DNA of 63,152 nt. Origin: Eubacterium sp. (GTDB lineage Bacteria; Bacillota; Clostridia; Oscillospirales; Acutalibacteraceae). Positions 31,757 through 40,682 of this stretch are shown here, in pieces (the stretch's first letter is position 1; every line of letters starts with the position of its first letter). The stretch lies in the NCBI GenBank assembly GCA_017463985.1, contig JAFUEH010000012.1, forward strand, positions 1 through 63,152, written 5' to 3'. The position numbers and the translations under genes are program-made. Below the pieces are notes generated by a model. The model made no database searches. It was not told the origin of the DNA and worked only from the letters and a program-made list of their open reading frames with translations.

Positions 31757-33169
31757 TTATTGGATGTCGCCCTCGTTAAACGGATCACCGCAATGCGGGC
31801 AGAATTTCGGCGGATTATGCGGATCATCCGGCATCCAGCCGCACTTGTCACATCTGTAAAGCGGAGCACCTGCCGGCTTTGGGCTGCCGCAGTTCATGCA
31901 GAACTTGCCCTGATTCGTGGTGCCGCACTGTGCACACTGCCAGCCTGCTGCGCCTGCCGCCGGTGCGGGCTGCGGCTCCGGCTTCTTGCTGCCGCAATTC
32001 GGGCAGAAGTTGCCGCTTACCTGCGTGCCGCACTGACAGGTCCAACCGCCTGCTGCCGGTGCTGCCGGCTGCTGCGGTGCCTGCTGAGGCGCTTGCTGAT
32101 ACCCCTGTTGCGGTGCCTGCTGGTAGCCCTGCTGCGGTGCCTGCTGCTGTTGCTGCTGACCCATAGCGAACAGGTTCTGTGCATTCATGCCGCCCATACC
32201 GCCGGCGTTCATGGCCATGCCCATGCCGATAAAGCCGTTCATCGCGCCGCCCTGGTTGGAGGCTGCGGCTTTCATTGCGTCCGCCTGTGCGCCGACGAGC
32301 GTTGCGCCTGCCATGGTCGGATCTCTCATGATTGCGGTTCTCTGCGCCTGCTTGATCATCTCTGCATCCTCTTCCGGCAGGGTGATCGGGTTCAGGGCGA
32401 TCGAAACCACGCTGAGGCCTCTGAGCTCGCTCCACTTGGCGGTGAGCGCTTCGTTCATGGCCGACTCCAGCTCCGTGGTGTGGCTGATGATCTGGTTCGG
32501 TCTGATCTCCAGGTCGCTGAGCTTGGCAAAGGCCGGCGCCAGCGCAGAAATAAATTCCGTCTTGAGCGTCGTATCCAGCTCTTCTCTTCTGTAATCCTGC
32601 TCCACGTTGCCTGCCAGGAAGGTGTAGAACTTCAGCGGATCGGTGATCTTGTAGGAATACACACCGCTGCAGCGGATCGACACGTCGATGTCAAGACCGA
32701 TGTTTCTGTCGACCACACGGAACGGGATCGGGTTCGGCGTACCGAACTTGTTGTCGATCAATTCCTTCGTGTTGAAATAGTACACACGCTGGTCCTTCGC
32801 CGTATCGCCGCCGAAGGTGAAACGCTTGCCGATCGTCGCAAAGGTCTGTTTAATGCCTTCGCCGAGGCCGCCGTAGAAGATGGAAGGCTCGGTGGAGGTG
32901 TCGTAAATGAATTCACCCGGCTCAGCGCAAACGTCAACGACCTTGCCCTGCTCCACGATGATCATACACTGTCCGTCAGCGACCGCAATAATCGAGCCGT
33001 TGGAAATGATGTTGTCATTACCCTTGGTGTTGGAGCTTCTGCCGGTGGTTCTTTTCTGACCCTTGGTCATCAGAACGCTCTTGTCAATGCTTTCACAATA
33101 GAAAAATTCTCTCCACTGATCGGCGAGTGCACCGCCTGCTGCGCCAACTGCTGCTTTAATAAGTCCCAT
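31757..33169 (-). CDS. SPFH-domain protein with C-terminal zinc ribbons (YdjI-like)
   Basis: 470 residues. The N-terminal GLIKAAVGAAGGALADQWRE and the following SPFH/band-7-like domain (to about 300) match the YdjI family (annotated as virion core protein-like) that scaffolds membrane microdomains. A Met/Gln-rich linker (GYQQAPQQ repeats, about 335-370) joins three C-terminal zinc ribbons (CQCGTQV...CPNCG, CAQCGTT...CMNCG, CDKCGWM...CPHCG). AAAGGAG precedes the ATG. First gene of the operon with the DUF4428-like, zinc-ribbon and TPM proteins; it would recruit the others to the membrane. Confidence 0.88.
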   Translation of the reverse strand: MGLIKAAVGAAGGALADQWREFFYCESIDKSVLMTKGQKRTTGRSSNTKGNDNIISNGSIIAVADGQCMIIVEQGKVVDVCAEPGEFIYDTSTEPSIFYGGLGEGIKQTFATIGKRFTFGGDTAKDQRVYYFNTKELIDNKFGTPNPIPFRVVDRNIGLDIDVSIRCSGVYSYKITDPLKFYTFLAGNVEQDYRREELDTTLKTEFISALAPAFAKLSDLEIRPNQIISHTTELESAMNEALTAKWSELRGLSVVSIALNPITLPEEDAEMIKQAQRTAIMRDPTMAGATLVGAQADAMKAAASNQGGAMNGFIGMGMAMNAGGMGGMNAQNLFAMGQQQQQQAPQQGYQQAPQQGYQQAPQQAPQQPAAPAAGGWTCQCGTQVSGNFCPNCGSKKPEPQPAPAAGAAGWQCAQCGTTNQGKFCMNCGSPKPAGAPLYRCDKCGWMPDDPHNPPKFCPHCGDPFNEGDIQ

Positions 33170-33204
33170 AAATTTACTCCTTTAAATAAAATTTTTGCAA
33201 TTCT

Positions 33205-33233
33205 ATTATATTACAGAAAGGCGTTGTTTTCAA
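33205..33233 (-). promoter_or_regulatory. Predicted promoter of the SPFH-TPM operon
   Basis: On the minus strand TTGAAA (33233-33228) and TATAAT (33210-33205) with a 17-bp spacer, directly after the upstream lipoprotein gene and about 36 bp before the SPFH start. Confidence 0.78.
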
Positions 33234-33236
33234 CCT

Positions 33237-34301
33237 TTATTCTCTGAAATTGTCAGGATTGATATCCGCGCCGTTCAGCAGCTCGGTCACCATGTCCGCA
33301 AAGATCTGATAGTTAGCCGTATCCTCCACAAACGCCTTGTTACCGTCAACATCCAGATCATGGTTGCGGTACATATAGAATTCATAATACAGACCGTTGA
33401 TCTCTGTGTACAGCTCGCACTCCACATTCGGGAAGCGGTTGATCATGTGTGCGTAGTAGGTATAGTCGCCGGAGGTTACCTCGGTATAATCCTCGGTATT
33501 CTCTTTTCTGCTGTTATAAACCGAATCGGTAGTGGTGCCTTCCGCATAGATTTTATACGGAATGCCGTCCGCCTCGTAGGTACCGACAACCAGCATATCG
33601 TTCATCCGCAGCGTCTGCGACAGCTCCACGCTCTGACCGGCGATCGTAGCCGGCGTCACATACCCGATCGTGTTGGAGGAATCCATCAGCTTGCCGTCCT
33701 TTACCAAACCGTTCTCGCTGAGCAGCTCAAAGGTGGTGTAGGTTTCGATCGCTTTGAGCACCTCGGCCCACTGCTCTGCTGTCAGGTCATCGTTCACATA
33801 GTATACGTCCACGTTCACGGTCGCATAACCGTCCATAAACGGAATGAAAATATCGTATTCTACCTCTGCGCCAGAGGAGGGCTCAGCCGTATGCTTGCAG
33901 GTCTCCAGCCCGTTCAGCTCGATCGTCTCTACCGTACCGCTGGACTTGCCGAAGGCGTATTCCTTACCGTCCTCCGTCGTCACAGAGGCGAAAACACGCA
34001 TATAATAGCACTTGTACTCAGCGGCGTTCGTATAGACCGTGTAGGTATGGCGGTTCTCTCGCTCAGATTTTTCTTCCATCTTTTCATACGTCGGGAACGC
34101 TGTAGAAAAGCGCGTGCCGTAGAAGGTGTCGTCGAAGGTGATCTGCTCGTAGCCGTCCGGAAGCTCCGCCACAGGCGCAGCCGTCGTCTCTGCTGCGTTG
34201 CTCGGGTCGTCGCCGTCGCCGGTATTTTTAGAGCAGCCGGCCAGCAGCACCGTGCCAAGCACAAACAGCATTACTAAGATAACAGATAAAAACTTTTTCA
34301 T
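33237..34301 (-). CDS. Lipoprotein, function unknown
   Basis: About 354 residues. MKKFLSVILVMLFVLGTVLLAGC is a clear lipoprotein signal with the lipobox LLAGC, so the mature protein is anchored outside the membrane. A low-complexity spacer rich in Asp, Ala and Thr follows, then a mixed alpha/beta body without recognisable domains. The ATG at 34301 is preferred (AAAGGAG eight bases upstream); two more starts lie 3 and 18 bases further. Thirty-three bases separate it from the upstream small gene, so the two are probably co-transcribed. Confidence 0.8.
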   Translation of the reverse strand: MKKFLSVILVMLFVLGTVLLAGCSKNTGDGDDPSNAAETTAAPVAELPDGYEQITFDDTFYGTRFSTAFPTYEKMEEKSERENRHTYTVYTNAAEYKCYYMRVFASVTTEDGKEYAFGKSSGTVETIELNGLETCKHTAEPSSGAEVEYDIFIPFMDGYATVNVDVYYVNDDLTAEQWAEVLKAIETYTTFELLSENGLVKDGKLMDSSNTIGYVTPATIAGQSVELSQTLRMNDMLVVGTYEADGIPYKIYAEGTTTDSVYNSRKENTEDYTEVTSGDYTYYAHMINRFPNVECELYTEINGLYYEFYMYRNHDLDVDGNKAFVEDTANYQIFADMVTELLNGADINPDNFRE

Positions 34302-34334
34302 CATCAAAACTCCTTTCAATATTCACGGTGGAGC

Positions 34335-34874
34335 TTATGCCCACGGGTTTGTACTTTCGGGCGGTCGGATGTCAGCCAGGAGGAACTGCTCCCACAGATA
34401 CCACTTGCCGTCCTTCCCTAAACGCAGCTGTACATACCGCGGACTGTCGGCGCCGCCGGAGGTGATATACAGCTTTGCATAATTCTCTTCATTATAGGAA
34501 TACGGATTTTCGCTGACGCGCACGGTATATGGCGTGGCAGGCTCGTAATCGTTCTGCGGCGTTGCGCCGTTAAAGTAGGAACGCGGCACGTAGTCCTTAT
34601 CCATAAAGCGGTCGCGGATGAACTGCTTGTCGTAAGTCGAAAGCGGACGCGGTCCTTTCAGATAGTCCAACATCGCCAAAGAAAGCTCCTTGTTCTTTGG
34701 GTAATAGCACAGCGCCAGCACCGTCAGCGCCGCTGTGTCAAAGGGCGTGGCCATCGCGGCCTGCGGAAGCGCCTTAAACCCTTCCAGGTCTGACGGCATA
34801 GCGGCAAACACGATGTCGCGCACGCCGTTACCGGCCGGTGCAGGCGTGGTCGGTACATTGTCTAAAAATCCCAT
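34335..34874 (-). CDS. Conserved protein of the DUF6935-like type
   Basis: 179 residues, soluble. Conserved-looking stretches are ATPFDTAALTVLALCYYP, LDYLKGPRPLSTYDKQFIRDR and KDYVPRSYFNGATPQNDY, ending LLADIRPPESTNPWA. This pattern recurs in uncharacterised clostridial proteins that I associate with DUF6935, but the exact family number is from memory. AAAGGAG precedes the ATG. It lies next to the lipoprotein and near the SPFH/zinc-ribbon operon, a combination that suggests a shared role. Confidence 0.7.
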   Translation of the reverse strand: MGFLDNVPTTPAPAGNGVRDIVFAAMPSDLEGFKALPQAAMATPFDTAALTVLALCYYPKNKELSLAMLDYLKGPRPLSTYDKQFIRDRFMDKDYVPRSYFNGATPQNDYEPATPYTVRVSENPYSYNEENYAKLYITSGGADSPRYVQLRLGKDGKWYLWEQFLLADIRPPESTNPWA

Positions 34875-34886
34875 AAAATCTCTCCT

Positions 34887-35354
34887 TTACCGATTTTTTA
34901 CTGTTTTCAGTCCCATCAGCATTTCATAAAATTCAAACAGCAGACCGCGGCTGTCCTCCGGCAGCTCCATCGTGTTATCGATGCGGCTCTCGCGTTGCGG
35001 CGTTTTGAAATACAGACTGGTGACCGGCGCGTCGAGCGCCATTTCTTTTTTCGGAGGCAGCGCTTCCCACTGCTCGATACCGTGCAGACGGTAAGCCTCA
35101 CTGACCTTTTCAGCTTCCGCCAGCGGCGGAAAAAAGCGCGAACGGCTTTCCTTTGCATTCGGTTCACGGCGCTCACGGATGTTCAGCTCTGCGCCGCTCT
35201 GCCGTATCGCCAGCGTGATCTCGAGCAGCCCGTCTTCCATGCCGCCGAAAACAGCATAGCGGCAAAAGAAGCAGTCGTCCGGCAAAGGCTCACAGGCCGC
35301 TTTCTTGCCGGCAAACAGATTTTTGATCCATTTTCCGATCGCACTCACCTCCAC
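34887..35354 (-). CDS. Hypothetical protein
   Basis: About 155 residues, soluble, no recognised family. The start is uncertain. The GTG at 35354 has no binding site, while GGAGG sits right in front of a second GTG. The codon at ideal spacing after GGAGG is ATC, a rare but possible start. Twelve bases separate it from the following DUF6935-like gene, so it probably heads the small operon of lipoprotein and DUF6935-like protein. Confidence 0.6.
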   Translation of the reverse strand: MEVSAIGKWIKNLFAGKKAACEPLPDDCFFCRYAVFGGMEDGLLEITLAIRQSGAELNIRERREPNAKESRSRFFPPLAEAEKVSEAYRLHGIEQWEALPPKKEMALDAPVTSLYFKTPQRESRIDNTMELPEDSRGLLFEFYEMLMGLKTVKNR

Positions 35355-35450
35355 TCTGCCTTATCATGCAAGTTTATTATAAATCAAAAAAATCCCGTTG
35401 TAATCATCACAAGTGATAGTTTTGAGCAAAAAAATCAAAAAAATTTGCAA

Positions 35451-35475
35451 AAAAACGCCCCAAAAGGGTGTTTTT
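35451..35475. terminator. Terminator after the response-regulator gene
   Basis: AAAAACGCCC and GGGTGTTTTT form a 10-bp stem with one G-T pair and a CAAAA loop, flanked by A- and T-runs. Confidence 0.75.
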
Positions 35476-35515
35476 CCCGTTTGCGACGTTTTTGTGTTTC
35501 GTTTACGTTTTATTT

Positions 35516-36154
35516 TCACACTAAGCTTTCGTGACTGATCGCCAGCCCGATGACCCGCGCCTTGATCGCCAGCTCGGTACGGCTGCGGTAGCCGGTTTTA
35601 TCCAGCATCGTTCTGACGTGCTTCTTTACCGTATTTTCCGATATGCCGAGCTGCTGCGCCACCTCGGCGTTGGACGCGCCGGTCGTGATGATCCGCAGCA
35701 CCTCCAGCTCCCGTTCCGACAGATCTGCGCTGCTGGCGAGCCCCAGCCGAACGGCAGGCGCCGAGGTCGGATACACTGACTCCCCTGCCACCGTTCTGTC
35801 CATTACCTCCAGCAGGGTCTGCTCCTCTGTTTCCTTGAACCAAAAGCTGTCCACACCAATGCTTTTCGCACGCGTGATCCAGGAGCGCTCCGGCATGGAG
35901 GTCACGGCAATAATTTTGATGTCAGGATACAGCTTTTTAATGCGCTCAGCGGTATCCAGCCCGTTGGAGCCGTCGTTCATCAGGATATCCATCAATACGA
36001 GATCTACTTTATTTTTGAGCAGATACACCTCAACCACCGACGCACTCGTCACCGAAAACGCCAGCTCATAGCGATCGGAGGACCGCACATACATCTCAAA
36101 CAGCTGGCGTGAGATCGACTGATCGTCCACGATCATCACCTTGGTTTTTTCCAT
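35516..36154 (-). CDS. NarL/LuxR-family response regulator
   Basis: 212 residues. Receiver domain (1-120) with the acidic pair in MIVDDQ, the phosphorylated Asp in DLVLMDILMND, the Thr switch in IAVTSM and the Lys in WFKE. The C-terminal LuxR helix-turn-helix (about 148-205) has SERELEVLRIITTGASNAEV and SENTVKKHVRTML. Nine bases after the kinase gene, so the two form a pair. Target genes are unknown. Confidence 0.93.
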   Translation of the reverse strand: MEKTKVMIVDDQSISRQLFEMYVRSSDRYELAFSVTSASVVEVYLLKNKVDLVLMDILMNDGSNGLDTAERIKKLYPDIKIIAVTSMPERSWITRAKSIGVDSFWFKETEEQTLLEVMDRTVAGESVYPTSAPAVRLGLASSADLSERELEVLRIITTGASNAEVAQQLGISENTVKKHVRTMLDKTGYRSRTELAIKARVIGLAISHESLV

Positions 36155-36162
36155 TGCTCTCC

Positions 36163-37440
36163 CTACTTTCTGAGCTTAATACGCAGCAGGAAACGCGGCT
36201 GCGCTATCACTTCCATCATGCCGCCGTACAGCTCCACACTGGTTCTGAGATTACGCAGGCCGCCTTTCTCCTTGATCGGCTTTTTCGGCTGCCTGCCGTT
36301 ATTGGTCAGTTCTACGACGATAATGCCGTCCTGCTCCGTCAGCCGCACGTTCAGCTCGCTGCCGTCAGCATGCTTTACCGTGTTCGTCAGACATTCGTTG
36401 ATCGCTTGCGCCACCAACCGGTTCAGCCGCGGCTCTTGCGGGATTTCGCCGTCGATACGCAGCGTCACATCCACTGCCTTCGCCGCCTTATACAGCGTTT
36501 CCAGCCGGTCCTCGCTGTCGTTAGAGACCGCCTCGCGCTTCAATACCGAAACCGTAAACTGCCACAGTGCCACCAGCGCCTCCCGGTCCGCTGACGGCTG
36601 CGAAAGATACGCGCGCAGTGCCAGCAGCGATCGGCCCACGTCGTCGTGCAGCTTTACCTTCGCCGCCAAGATCTCGCGCTCGCGGATCATTTCATCCATA
36701 TTGCGGTCATACGCCTTGAGCTGACGGTTCACCTCCTGCAGGTGCCGGTTACGGATATCCAGCTCGCGGCTCTTGGTATATTGCTCCGTCACCTCGTAAG
36801 CGATCATTTCGTTGATTTTTTTATCGTTAACCTGCAGGCTGCCGAGATAAAAGCTCCACACGCTGCCGTCGGAAAGGTGCAAAAACGTCTCGCCGCCGAG
36901 CGTGGTGAGATTACAGCCGTCGCGCAGCTTGCCGGCGCGGATCTTCTCCAGCACCGACACAGTATCCATCAGCGGTTCTCCCAGCGCTTCCTGACAGATA
37001 TTCTGCATTTTTGTATTCACCAGCAGTGCTAAGCCGTCCTCTGTGCTGAAACAGATGCCGTCAGGCAGCATATCCAGCCCCTCCAGTATTGCGTTGGGCG
37101 TCAGGGCTTCATTCGATACACGCCGTACACGCACAGCCAGCAGCACGGTCGCCGCCGTTAAAACAGCCGTCAATATCACGACAGCCGCCGTCGGTATTTG
37201 CGCCAGCAGCGATTGCTCCGCTGGCGGCAGCGGCAGACGAAAGTAATAGCCGTGCAGGCCGCCAATCATCAGCAGCAGGCTGCACAATGTCACCGCAAAC
37301 AGCGGCACAAACACGGCCCAAAACCACTTGCCGATTTTCACGCTGACAGCATACACCAACAGGTACAGCTGCAGTGTTGAAGCCAGCAGCAGCAACGTCG
37401 CCAGCACCTGATAATACAATAATGACATCGTGCTCATCAT
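36163..37440 (-). CDS. Sensor histidine kinase, HisKA_3/NarX-type core
   Basis: 425 residues. Three or so N-terminal transmembrane helices, a PAS-like middle region (about 105-225), then the dimerisation helix with the phospho-accepting His in KLHDDVGRSLLALRAYL. The HATPase domain carries the N-box NECLTNTVKHADGSE and a G-box region EKGGLRNLRTSVELYGG. Its ATG overlaps the stop of the upstream kinase-like gene by 4 bp, with GGGAGG nine bases upstream. It should phosphorylate the adjacent regulator. Confidence 0.9.
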   Translation of the reverse strand: MMSTMSLLYYQVLATLLLLASTLQLYLLVYAVSVKIGKWFWAVFVPLFAVTLCSLLLMIGGLHGYYFRLPLPPAEQSLLAQIPTAAVVILTAVLTAATVLLAVRVRRVSNEALTPNAILEGLDMLPDGICFSTEDGLALLVNTKMQNICQEALGEPLMDTVSVLEKIRAGKLRDGCNLTTLGGETFLHLSDGSVWSFYLGSLQVNDKKINEMIAYEVTEQYTKSRELDIRNRHLQEVNRQLKAYDRNMDEMIREREILAAKVKLHDDVGRSLLALRAYLSQPSADREALVALWQFTVSVLKREAVSNDSEDRLETLYKAAKAVDVTLRIDGEIPQEPRLNRLVAQAINECLTNTVKHADGSELNVRLTEQDGIIVVELTNNGRQPKKPIKEKGGLRNLRTSVELYGGMMEVIAQPRFLLRIKLRK

Positions 37441-39116
37441 GCGCCGTCACCTCCCGGTAAAAGAACGGTGATATAACTGACGCCGTCGTTCAGCTCCGCT
37501 GTCAGCTTGCCGCCAAGCGAGGCCACTGCCGCGGCGTAAGGTGCCGCTTCCGGCAGCGCCGAGGGGGCGCTGATCTCCATATAAAACCGCAGCATACCGT
37601 CCTGTATCTGCAGCAGCGTCAGCACGGCCAAGGCGCCGGGCAAGGCCTGCTCCAGCGCATTTTCAAACAGCTCATACAGCAGTAACGCCACCCGACCGTC
37701 GACCGTATAGCCCTGCTCGGTTTCACAAAAGCAGTCGATATCCAGCAGCTTGACATACTCCAGCGATTCCGCCATCGCAATGCCCAGCTCGTCAAGGTCA
37801 ATTTTTTCGCTGCTGTCCGTCAGCAGCAGCAGGTTGGAATACCGCTTGATGAAAGCGCTGAGCACCGCGGCCTGCTTCATCGTAAAGCGAAAGGCCTCTT
37901 CCTCCTCGGGCAGCGTCTCGAGCATGGCCTGTACCTTCTCGAGCTGCGGCCGGATCTGTCTGGCAATACGGTCATACAGCTCATTCTGCTGTGCCGTTGT
38001 CCGCCGGCTTTCCTCCAGGGCGTTCGCCGCGTCCAGCAAGGCGTTTTCTTCAATCAGGTAGTCCTCCGTATCGGACAGCTCACGGTTCAGCCGCAGGATT
38101 TTGCTGATGTCCTCCAGCCAGTAAAAATAACCGCCCTTGATTTTATAGCTTTTTAGCAGCAGACTGCCGTCCTGCAGCGGCACCGGCGTGCGCTGCGCCT
38201 GCTGAACCTGATGCGGCGACGGTACCAGCTCTCGGATCGGATTCAGGACGACGCGGTAGGCGTTATCCGTCAGCCCCGCTTTGATGGTGGAAGCCGCAAA
38301 GAAATCCTGATAATGCGAATTCGTCGGGATCAGGTGCGCCAGCGCCAGGCTTTCCCAAAACAGCATCGCGCCAAGGCACACCAGCTCCGGCATCTTATAA
38401 ACGCGGAGGATCACATAATGCGCCGCATTGCCCCCTGCATAATTTGCCCAGTAAAAAAGGCAGAGCGCGATCACCAGCAGCGGCATCCAGCTATACTTGA
38501 CGAACCGGCGTCTTACGCCCACCTTAAACACTGCTATCAGGATCGCCAATATGCTGACGAAAAAGAAACCTGCCACGGCGTAGTAGACCGGACCGTAGGC
38601 ATAATCGCCGTTCCAGTGCAATAAATCAGGCTGGAACGCAAACGCCAGCTGGTGCAGGTCGTTGGTAACGACAAGGCCCATCATCACTAAGACCGGCAGC
38701 AGCAGCCAATACCACCGGCGGGAGGTCATATATGTCTCACTCTTGCCGAGGTACAGCACCGACAGGAACATGATCAACGGCATCAGCAGCAGCGGCACGT
38801 AATACCAATACCAAAGCTGACGGTCAATAAAGGTATTTTTCAGCGTCAGCTCATATTTAATGGCGCGCAGCAGCGTCCACACGATCATCAGCACTGCAAA
38901 AAAGGTCATATTCCGCCGCACCTCGTGCTGGATAAAGCGCCGCCGGATGCTGAACATCCAAACGGTGAACAACAGGATATACAAAAGCGAGGAAAGCGCC
39001 TGCGAACCGGGGATGCCGATCCTGTCGCCCGTCAGATGAATCACGCCGCAGGCAGCCACGACGCCGATCATCACAAGATACAAATAGGCTTCTGACAGCC
39101 ATTGTCTGAGCTTCAT
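37437..39116 (-). CDS. 7TM sensor with degenerate kinase-like C-terminus
   Basis: 559 residues. Seven or eight N-terminal helices (to about 250) resemble the histidine-kinase 7TM sensor module. A short PAS-like linker and coiled coil follow (ENALLDAANALEESRRTTAQQ), then an ATPase-like region with an N-box remnant LLYELFENALEQALPG. No phospho-accepting His with a DHp pattern and no clear glycine-rich G box are seen. It may therefore act as an input partner for the complete kinase encoded next rather than as a kinase itself. First gene of the three-gene operon. Confidence 0.78.
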   Translation of the reverse strand: MKLRQWLSEAYLYLVMIGVVAACGVIHLTGDRIGIPGSQALSSLLYILLFTVWMFSIRRRFIQHEVRRNMTFFAVLMIVWTLLRAIKYELTLKNTFIDRQLWYWYYVPLLLMPLIMFLSVLYLGKSETYMTSRRWYWLLLPVLVMMGLVVTNDLHQLAFAFQPDLLHWNGDYAYGPVYYAVAGFFFVSILAILIAVFKVGVRRRFVKYSWMPLLVIALCLFYWANYAGGNAAHYVILRVYKMPELVCLGAMLFWESLALAHLIPTNSHYQDFFAASTIKAGLTDNAYRVVLNPIRELVPSPHQVQQAQRTPVPLQDGSLLLKSYKIKGGYFYWLEDISKILRLNRELSDTEDYLIEENALLDAANALEESRRTTAQQNELYDRIARQIRPQLEKVQAMLETLPEEEEAFRFTMKQAAVLSAFIKRYSNLLLLTDSSEKIDLDELGIAMAESLEYVKLLDIDCFCETEQGYTVDGRVALLLYELFENALEQALPGALAVLTLLQIQDGMLRFYMEISAPSALPEAAPYAAAVASLGGKLTAELNDGVSYITVLLPGGDGA

Positions 39117-39173
39117 CGCACCGCCTCCTTTCCTCTCTAACTTAATAATAGCTTAAGCCATGTCCAAAATCAA

Positions 39174-39212
39174 GAAGAAAACGCCGGCCGCTCCCATAGC
39201 AGGAACGGCCGG
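39174..39212 (-). terminator. Terminator after the lysoplasmalogenase gene
   Basis: CCGGCCGCTCC (39184-39194) pairs with GGAACGGCCGG (39202-39212) with one wobble; GTTTTCTT follows on the minus strand. Confidence 0.75.
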
Positions 39213-39240
39213 AACGTATGATTGCCATCTTTAAGCTAAT

Positions 39241-39972
39241 TTACATTAAGGTGATCGTAAAGCCAAAGAGCATCTGCGCGGCATAATAGGTGATCAGCGT
39301 GACCAGCCGCAGCGGCAGCTTGCCGAAGCGCTTGTTGTCCGCAAATTTCAGCGCGAGCGTGGAATCAGAGATCATAAACAGCAACGGCGCCGTCACCAGC
39401 ACCACCTGCATCACCGGATGCCCGACGAAGCCGAACAGGGCAAGCGTGATGGACTGCGCGCCCATCGCAGACAGCCCCATAGCATAAATCAAAAACGGAA
39501 CCGCCAGCTTGCCGAGCTTGACGCGTATCAGCGTTTTGACGACAATGGCTGTCGCCAGAATGATCGCCCAGGCAATCAGGAATACTTTCCGATCGAACGC
39601 GCCTTTTGCGTGCAGCTCCTTCACAAAGGCAATGATATAGATGATATGCCCTGCCAAGAATGCCGCCGCGCCGATCACGGTACAGATAATATTATTGCGC
39701 CGTTCGTGCGCATCCTGCTTAATATACGGCTCAAGCGATAACAGCGCGTCACCGATCATGCCGAGCACCAGCGCGATCACAATCAGCTTGCCGTATGCCT
39801 TTGCCTCGCTCATCGTCAGCGCAATCACGCCGTTCGCCACAAATATACCGGAGGCCAGCATTTTCAGCCAAAACGCTTTTTTCGTCACATAAGGATGCGC
39901 CGCCACCGTGTACCAGCTGCCGACGAGAATATCGATCACAAACAGGACGGAAAAAAGATAAATGCCTGTCAT
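39241..39972 (-). CDS. Lysoplasmalogenase family membrane protein (YhhN/TMEM86)
   Basis: 243 residues with about eight hydrophobic helices. The conserved GMIGDALLSLEP and FMISDSTLALKF segments, each with an Asp inside a helix, match the YhhN/TMEM86 family, whose animal members hydrolyse the vinyl-ether bond of lysoplasmalogens. Anaerobic Clostridia make plasmalogens, so a lipid-turnover role is plausible. AGAGGTGATTATTT precedes the ATG; stands alone. Confidence 0.82.
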   Translation of the reverse strand: MTGIYLFSVLFVIDILVGSWYTVAAHPYVTKKAFWLKMLASGIFVANGVIALTMSEAKAYGKLIVIALVLGMIGDALLSLEPYIKQDAHERRNNIICTVIGAAAFLAGHIIYIIAFVKELHAKGAFDRKVFLIAWAIILATAIVVKTLIRVKLGKLAVPFLIYAMGLSAMGAQSITLALFGFVGHPVMQVVLVTAPLLFMISDSTLALKFADNKRFGKLPLRLVTLITYYAAQMLFGFTITLM

Positions 39973-40033
39973 AAATAATCACCTCTCGTCTATTATATCA
40001 CAAAATAGCGAATTTGTCATTCATTTTTTAAAA

Positions 40034-40068
40034 ATAAAAAGCCCCGCCGCTGAAAGCCGCAGCGAGGC
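40034..40068 (-). terminator. Terminator after the DUF3990 gene
   Basis: GCCCCGCCGC (40041-40050) pairs with GCAGCGAGGC (40059-40068) with two wobble pairs; a TTTTTATTTTT-like run follows on the minus strand. Confidence 0.7.
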
Positions 40069-40072
40069 ATGA

Positions 40073-40630
40073 TTATTCACCAACAATCGCTTGCAGAATC
40101 TCTGCAAACTGCTCCTGATAAGCAGCTTCTTCTTTTCGTACAGCATCGCGATATGATTCTATCTCGGCACTGCTGATAATCATGGACGAAGCAAACGTAA
40201 GTGCTTCTGCCGCTTTTTCTGTTTTGATGACAACCTGCGTATACAGCGGGCCGGTTGTCAGGATCTCCAACGCCTGTTCGCTTGTCAAAAATCCGCTTGT
40301 GGTGATACCGAACAGATCATAGATCGTATCATTTGCAATAGGACCGATGATAACGTCATACTCTCGGAGCGCATCTTTTCTCCCGTTCCGGTTGCTGAAG
40401 ATATAGTTAAACCATTCTCCGTCACGGGAAAAGGATTTGACACGCAAGCCGTCTGTTTGCAATTCATACGAGTTGATATATGTGTCCAAGCCCTTCCGCA
40501 TTCTCGCCCAGCGGCGCATAAATGCCGAATCAGGCGACAAATAGAAGCCCTGTCCGAAATCCGCATTTTCTCGGCCGTGATGAACATCAGGCTTGCGTAT
40601 TTCCTCAAATCCGGTATGGTATAGCTTCAT
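40073..40630 (-). CDS. DUF3990 protein (possible ADP-ribosyltransferase-like fold)
   Basis: About 185 residues. KLYHTGFEEIRKPDVHHGREN, then DFGQGFYLSPDSAFMRRWA matches DUF3990, a family related by profile to ADP-ribosylating folds and often found in toxin-antitoxin or phage-associated loci. The invariant YH near the start and the FGQGFY loop are present. Two ATGs nine bases apart both have AAGG-type sites; the second gives the usual MKLYH start. No antitoxin-like partner is adjacent; a short broken fragment lies upstream. Confidence 0.72.
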   Translation of the reverse strand: MKLYHTGFEEIRKPDVHHGRENADFGQGFYLSPDSAFMRRWARMRKGLDTYINSYELQTDGLRVKSFSRDGEWFNYIFSNRNGRKDALREYDVIIGPIANDTIYDLFGITTSGFLTSEQALEILTTGPLYTQVVIKTEKAAEALTFASSMIISSAEIESYRDAVRKEEAAYQEQFAEILQAIVGE

Positions 40631-40682
40631 TTTTCTCATCCTTTTCCTATCATTATTATTAAGCTGATTTCAATATGACTGT

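Noticed and set aside
31760-33247. A 495-codon open frame on the plus strand
   Set aside because: It is exactly antisense to the SPFH gene, has no ribosome binding site and reads as low-complexity Arg/Leu/Cys sequence caused by codon bias.
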